Source: an uncultured Selenomonadales bacterium (GTDB taxonomy: Bacteria > Bacillota > Negativicutes > Selenomonadales > Selenomonadaceae). Taken from it: a DNA stretch of 8,401 nt. The stretch spans positions 1-8,401 of the forward strand of contig CAMVAG010000096.1 in the NCBI GenBank assembly GCA_947165405.1. The letters are read 5' to 3'. Numbering within the stretch: the first letter of the stretch is position 1; every line of letters begins with the position of its first letter. The notes below the pieces were generated by a model, which was not told the origin of the DNA, searched no databases, and was given only the letters and a program-made list of their open reading frames with translations. The translations under genes were made by a program, and so were the position numbers. This document shows, piece by piece, positions 5,902 to 8,401 of this stretch.

Positions 5902-7536
5902 TTATTTTTCGCGGGTGTAAACCCATTCGCCTTCAATCATTGTGCGCATAACTTTTGCGTCGTTAATGTGTTCGGGCGCGCAGGCAGTGATGTCCGAATC
6001 AAGCACGACCATATCAGCTTTTTTGCCGACGGTTATGCTGCCGAGTGTGTCTTCGCATTTGAACTGATACGCGCCGTTCAAAGTCGCGGCCTTAATCATC
6101 TGTTCGACCGTGACGCGTTCCGACGGATTCAACAAAGTTTCGGGTTCGCCGGGAACTTGACGGATTACGGCGGTTTGTATTCCGTTAATCGGTCTTAAGT
6201 CTGCCGTGACAGGATAATCGGTGGCTTGAGTTACAACAACGCCTTTGTCAAAGAAACTTTTCAGCGGGTATTGATTTTCAGCGCGTTCCTCGCCGAGATA
6301 AGGCATCGATAATTTTGTATGATAATTCGGTTCCTTGACAAACCAATAGGGATTTGTAACTGCCACGACGCCGAGTTTCGCCATGCGGTCAATGTCAGCA
6401 GGATTCACAATTTGCAGGTGAGTGAGTGACGCACGTTGAGCAGGAGCAGTACCGGCTTTCTCAAAAGCATTCAACGCCTCATTAATTGCACCGTCGCCGA
6501 TTGTGTGAATGTGCATTGTAATATTCATATCGTTGGCTTTTTTCACCGTGGCGGCTAAAGTTTTCGGGTCAAAGCGCAATAAACCGCGATAGCCGTCAGT
6601 GCTGTTGCTGTAAGGTTCGTTAAGATAAGCCGTCGCGCTTTCAACAACACCGTCAAGCAAAATTTTGATGTTGTCCACAGAGAATCTGTCGCCTTTGAAT
6701 TTTTCACGACACTTTATCGCGTTTTCCACGTCCGCGACGGGATTTTTATCGACGAAGACTTGATAGCCGCCGTGCACGCGAAGTTTCAATTTGCCTTCAA
6801 CGTCCAGTTGGTGATAAGCTTCCATGACGTTTTCCGAGCCGTAATCGTAATTAACCATCGGGTCGAAAGTCATCGTCACACCGATAGAAAGGAATACTTC
6901 TTGATAAGCCAAAAGTGCTTTCTTGTATTCCTCAACCGTGAAATGATACAGCAAGTCATTGAAATAAATGCTTGTGCCTTCGCGGAAACAGCCTGTCGGA
7001 TTTCCTTCAGCGTCACGGACAATCACGCCGTCAGAAATGTCGGGAGTGTCTTTGGTGATGTTTTTGAGTTTCATCGCGGCGGAGTTCAACCAAAATGAAT
7101 GGTGCCCGTAATCAATCATCGCAACGGGTTTGTCAGTCAAGTCGTCAATCATCGCCGCAGTCGGGCCGTTGACTCCAAAAGTTGCGTCGTCCCAGCCCAT
7201 GCCTTGAATTTTTTTCATTTCGGGATGTTCCGCAATGAATTTTTTGAGCCGTTCGCGAATCGCGTCGAGAGTTTTGCAATCGTTCAGCTTGCACATGAGC
7301 AACATTTTTGAGCCGCCGAGATTGCCGTGCGCGTGACCGTCAACAAATCCCGGCAGAATCATATCGCCCGCGTAATGTTCAACCTTCGTGCTTTCACCGA
7401 TGAAAGATTTTGCGCCGTCAGCGTCGCCGACGTAAATAAATTTGCCGTCAGCAATCGCCGCCGCTTGAGCTTTGGGATTTTTCTCGTCAACTGTGTAAAA
7501 ATCGCCGTAGATAACTTTGTCTGCAAAATTTTTCAT
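5902..7536 (-). CDS. Amidohydrolase A, YtcJ-like Amidohydro_3 family metal hydrolase, 544 aa
   Basis: First gene of the leftward cluster. Motifs in order: DGKFIYVGD (30-38), LPGFVDGH68-A-H70 (metal ligands), DYGHHSFWLNSAAM (142-155), Lys291 in IKILLDG, MH342-I-H344-TIGDGAINEAL, LTH373LQ, T439-D440-YPVT (the acid), and the C-terminal GSITVGKKADMVVLD (499-513). This is a complete Amidohydro_3 set, and the length is typical of the family (about 530-550 aa). No signal peptide is visible, so it is cytosolic. I chose the ATG at 7536 because AGAGGA (7543-7548) sits 6 nt before it; an ATG at 7542 directly abuts that SD site and would add only Met-Cys. A sigma-A-like promoter lies just upstream, leaving a leader of only about 14 nt. 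Family members act on N-acyl or N-formyl substrates, but I cannot assign one. B is a diverged tandem paralogue. Confidence 0.92.
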   Translation of the reverse strand: MKNFADKVIYGDFYTVDEKNPKAQAAAIADGKFIYVGDADGAKSFIGESTKVEHYAGDMILPGFVDGHAHGNLGGSKMLLMCKLNDCKTLDAIRERLKKFIAEHPEMKKIQGMGWDDATFGVNGPTAAMIDDLTDKPVAMIDYGHHSFWLNSAAMKLKNITKDTPDISDGVIVRDAEGNPTGCFREGTSIYFNDLLYHFTVEEYKKALLAYQEVFLSIGVTMTFDPMVNYDYGSENVMEAYHQLDVEGKLKLRVHGGYQVFVDKNPVADVENAIKCREKFKGDRFSVDNIKILLDGVVESATAYLNEPYSNSTDGYRGLLRFDPKTLAATVKKANDMNITMHIHTIGDGAINEALNAFEKAGTAPAQRASLTHLQIVNPADIDRMAKLGVVAVTNPYWFVKEPNYHTKLSMPYLGEERAENQYPLKSFFDKGVVVTQATDYPVTADLRPINGIQTAVIRQVPGEPETLLNPSERVTVEQMIKAATLNGAYQFKCEDTLGSITVGKKADMVVLDSDITACAPEHINDAKVMRTMIEGEWVYTREK

Positions 7537-7542
7537 ACACAT

Positions 7543-7548
7543 TCCTCT
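7543..7548 (-). promoter_or_regulatory. SD site deciding the start of amidohydrolase A
   Basis: AGAGGA on the minus strand ends 6 nt before the ATG at 7534-7536. The ATG at 7540-7542 touches the SD site and is unlikely to be used. Confidence 0.75.
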
Positions 7549-7556
7549 GAAAAAAT

Positions 7557-7585
7557 ATTATCGTACTTTACATTTGTTCAAACAA
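7557..7585 (-). promoter_or_regulatory. Sigma-A type promoter of the hydrolase cluster
   Basis: On the minus strand -35 TTGTTT (7580-7585) and -10 GATAAT (7557-7562) are separated by exactly 17 nt. Transcription should start near 7550, only a few bases before the SD site. The -35 box lies within a short palindrome, so a bound regulator could block or modify access. Confidence 0.6.
7574..7585. promoter_or_regulatory. Candidate operator palindrome over the -35 box
   Basis: TTGTT-CA-AACAA is a 5-bp inverted repeat around a 2-bp centre, overlapping the -35 of the leftward promoter. The core TGTTCA (7575-7580) recurs in the same orientation at 7608-7613, 33 bp away, or about three helical turns. 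The adjacent helix-turn-helix regulator is the natural candidate to bind. A palindrome this short in A/T-rich DNA could be chance. Confidence 0.35.
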
Positions 7586-7625
7586 GGCGGGTTCCAAAAT
7601 GTCACCCTGTTCAGAGGCAAAATTA

Positions 7626-7654
7626 TTGTCTTTCGTTCCTTGCAAGAGTAAACT
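7626..7654 (+). promoter_or_regulatory. Candidate promoter of the regulator gene
   Basis: -35 TTGTCT (7626-7631) and -10 TAAACT (7649-7654) have a 17-nt spacer, each matching consensus at four of six positions. A start near 7661 would fall in a run of nine A's (7657-7665), where transcript slippage is possible. The leader would be about 20 nt. Confidence 0.4.
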
Positions 7655-7681
7655 ACAAAAAAAAAGAAATGAGAAAAGAAA

Positions 7682-8236
7682 ATGAGCATACAGTTTGCAG
7701 AAACCTTGAGAAAACTTCGTACAGACAAAAAACTTTCGCAGAGGGAATTGGCGGAAAGATTATATGTGACACGTTCGACGATTGCGCGCTGGGAAAGCGG
7801 AAGTCGCTTGCCGGATGCTTTAATGATTACGCGACTGGCAAAAAATTTGGACACAGACGTAAATATTTTGATTTCGGCGGCGGTAGAAAGTGAAGACGCG
7901 CCGAACGTCATCATGGTTGACGACAGAAAGATATTTTTATCGGGAGCGTTGCCGATTTTGGAAGAAGTGCTGCCCAACGCGATAGTCACGGGATTTACGC
8001 GCCCGTCGGAGGCAATCGAGTTCGCAAAAGCAAATCGAATCGCTTTGGCGTTTTTGGATATTGAATTGGGCAAAACAAACGGCTTTGAACTTTGCCGAAC
8101 ACTGCTTGAGATAAATCCGCGCACAAATATTGTATATTTGACGGCGTACATCGAATATTCCTTCGACGCGTGGAGCACGGGAGCCAGCGGCTTTACACTC
8201 AAGCCGATAACGGCGGAAAATGTTCGAGCGCAATAA
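7682..8236 (+). CDS. XRE-type helix-turn-helix / receiver-domain response regulator, 184 aa
   Basis: Residues 5-60 form a Cro/C1-type helix-turn-helix (FAETLRKLRTDKKLSQRELA, then VTRSTIARWESGSRLP). Residues 75-184 form a CheY-like receiver with D80-D81, phospho-acceptor Asp126 in AFLDIEL, Thr154 (LTAY) and Lys174-Pro (TLKPIT). All phosphorylation residues are present. The domain order, DNA-binding first and receiver second, is the reverse of most response regulators. It probably binds the shared intergenic region and controls the divergent hydrolase cluster and itself. The ATG at 7682 follows a purine-rich but weak SD site (GAGAAAAG). The receiver stops early, at VRAQ, in its last helix. The frame stays open after the TAA for nine codons, K-N-L-R-Y-P-F-S-L, to a TGA at 8264-8266, which suggests a truncated C-terminus. 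The probable kinase gene follows. Confidence 0.88.
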   Translation: MSIQFAETLRKLRTDKKLSQRELAERLYVTRSTIARWESGSRLPDALMITRLAKNLDTDVNILISAAVESEDAPNVIMVDDRKIFLSGALPILEEVLPNAIVTGFTRPSEAIEFAKANRIALAFLDIELGKTNGFELCRTLLEINPRTNIVYLTAYIEYSFDAWSTGASGFTLKPITAENVRAQ

Positions 8237-8238
8237 AA

Positions 8239-8271
8239 AAACCTCCGCTATCCGTTTTCGTTGTGAGGTTT
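8239..8271 (+). promoter_or_regulatory. Hairpin that can mask the SD site of the downstream membrane gene
   Basis: AAACCTC (8239-8245) is complementary to GAGGTTT (8265-8271), with a 19-nt loop. The 3' arm contains GAGG (8265-8268), the best SD site for the ATG at 8278. The stem begins 2 nt after the regulator's TAA, so a ribosome terminating there would prevent pairing and expose the SD site, giving translational coupling. There is no U-tract after it, so I do not call it a terminator. Seven base pairs with a large loop is only moderately stable. Confidence 0.35.
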
Positions 8272-8277
8272 AGAGGA

Positions 8278-8401
8278 ATGAGTTTGGAACAAATTTATTT
8301 TTTCGCATGCGGCGCGGTTTTGCTGGTGACAATTTTGACATTATGTGTCGCAGTCATCATGCCGGGCACAAATCAATGGAACAAAAATTTTTTCGTCATA
8401 C
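8278..8401 (+). CDS. N-terminus of a membrane protein, possibly the partner sensor histidine kinase (partial)
   Basis: Forty-one codons are open from the ATG at 8278 to the window edge. The start has GAGG (8265-8268) 9 nt upstream. The product begins MSLEQIYFFACGAVLLV, and residues 5-28 make one hydrophobic helix, followed by a polar stretch (PGTNQWNKNFF). Nothing catalytic is visible. The kinase assignment rests only on context: a membrane protein directly downstream of, and on the same strand as, a receiver-domain regulator. Another transmembrane sensor or transporter subunit is possible. Confidence 0.55.
   Translation, partial: MSLEQIYFFACGAVLLVTILTLCVAVIMPGTNQWNKNFFVI

Noticed and set aside
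5770..7452. Near-identical 25-nt stretch shared by the two amidohydrolase genes (around 5773 and 7428)
   Set aside because: It encodes the shared DGKFIYVGD strand. Paralogy and similar codon choice explain it, and flanking sequence diverges.
7544..7617. Inverted repeat CCTCTGA (7544-7550) / TCAGAGG (7611-7617)
   Set aside because: One arm is simply the SD site of amidohydrolase A and the arms are 60 bp apart, so chance is the simplest explanation.
7558..8202. 214-codon minus-strand open frame across the regulator and the intergenic region
   Set aside because: It is antisense to the helix-turn-helix/receiver gene and covers both promoters. Composition is Ser-rich without domains.

Overview
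The window looks like a bacterial chromosome segment of about 45-48% GC by eye. Genes are tightly packed, intergenic gaps are short, and Shine-Dalgarno (SD) sites are of the GGAGG type. Genes with mixed GC content, long A/T runs and a coupled helix-turn-helix/receiver regulator suggest an anaerobic Bacillota lineage. Negativicutes (Selenomonas-like) is my best guess, but nothing in the window proves it. I see no rRNA, tRNA, CRISPR array, insertion sequence or integrase.

Layout. A 145-bp divergent intergenic region (7537-7681) splits the window. Leftward from it runs a six-gene co-directional cluster on the minus strand: amidohydrolase A (5902-7536), amidohydrolase B (4225-5880), an intact type-B carboxylesterase (2650-4218), a two-helix membrane protein of unknown function (1942-2577), a four-helix membrane protein (1496-1924), and a second type-B carboxylesterase-fold protein (1-1499, cut by the window edge). 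Gaps are 21, 6, 72, 17 and -4 bp. The only sizeable gap, 2578-2649, holds an RNA hairpin. Rightward, on the plus strand, are a helix-turn-helix plus receiver-domain regulator (7682-8236) and the first 41 codons of a membrane protein (8278-8401) that may be its sensor kinase.

Function. Amidohydrolases A and B keep the metal-ligand motifs of the YtcJ-like Amidohydro_3 family, and the 2650-4218 esterase keeps a complete Ser-Glu-His triad. None has a signal peptide, so together they look like a cytosolic route for hydrolysing amide and ester compounds of unknown identity. The two membrane proteins and the second esterase-like protein follow downstream. A phosphorylation-responsive regulator probably controls the set from the shared intergenic region.

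The most interesting points are these. (1) The second esterase has lost the nucleophile-elbow serine, the catalytic histidine and part of the oxyanion hole while keeping the fold, so it is probably a pseudoenzyme. (2) The four-helix membrane gene contains an A_AAA_AAA heptamer placed so that a -1 shift, or one extra A, would fuse it in frame to the pseudo-esterase and make a membrane-tethered pseudo-hydrolase. (3) The regulator has its DNA-binding domain before the receiver domain. It ends at a TAA followed by nine open, plausible codons, as if its last helix had been cut by a nonsense mutation, next to a hairpin that can mask the ribosome site of the following gene.
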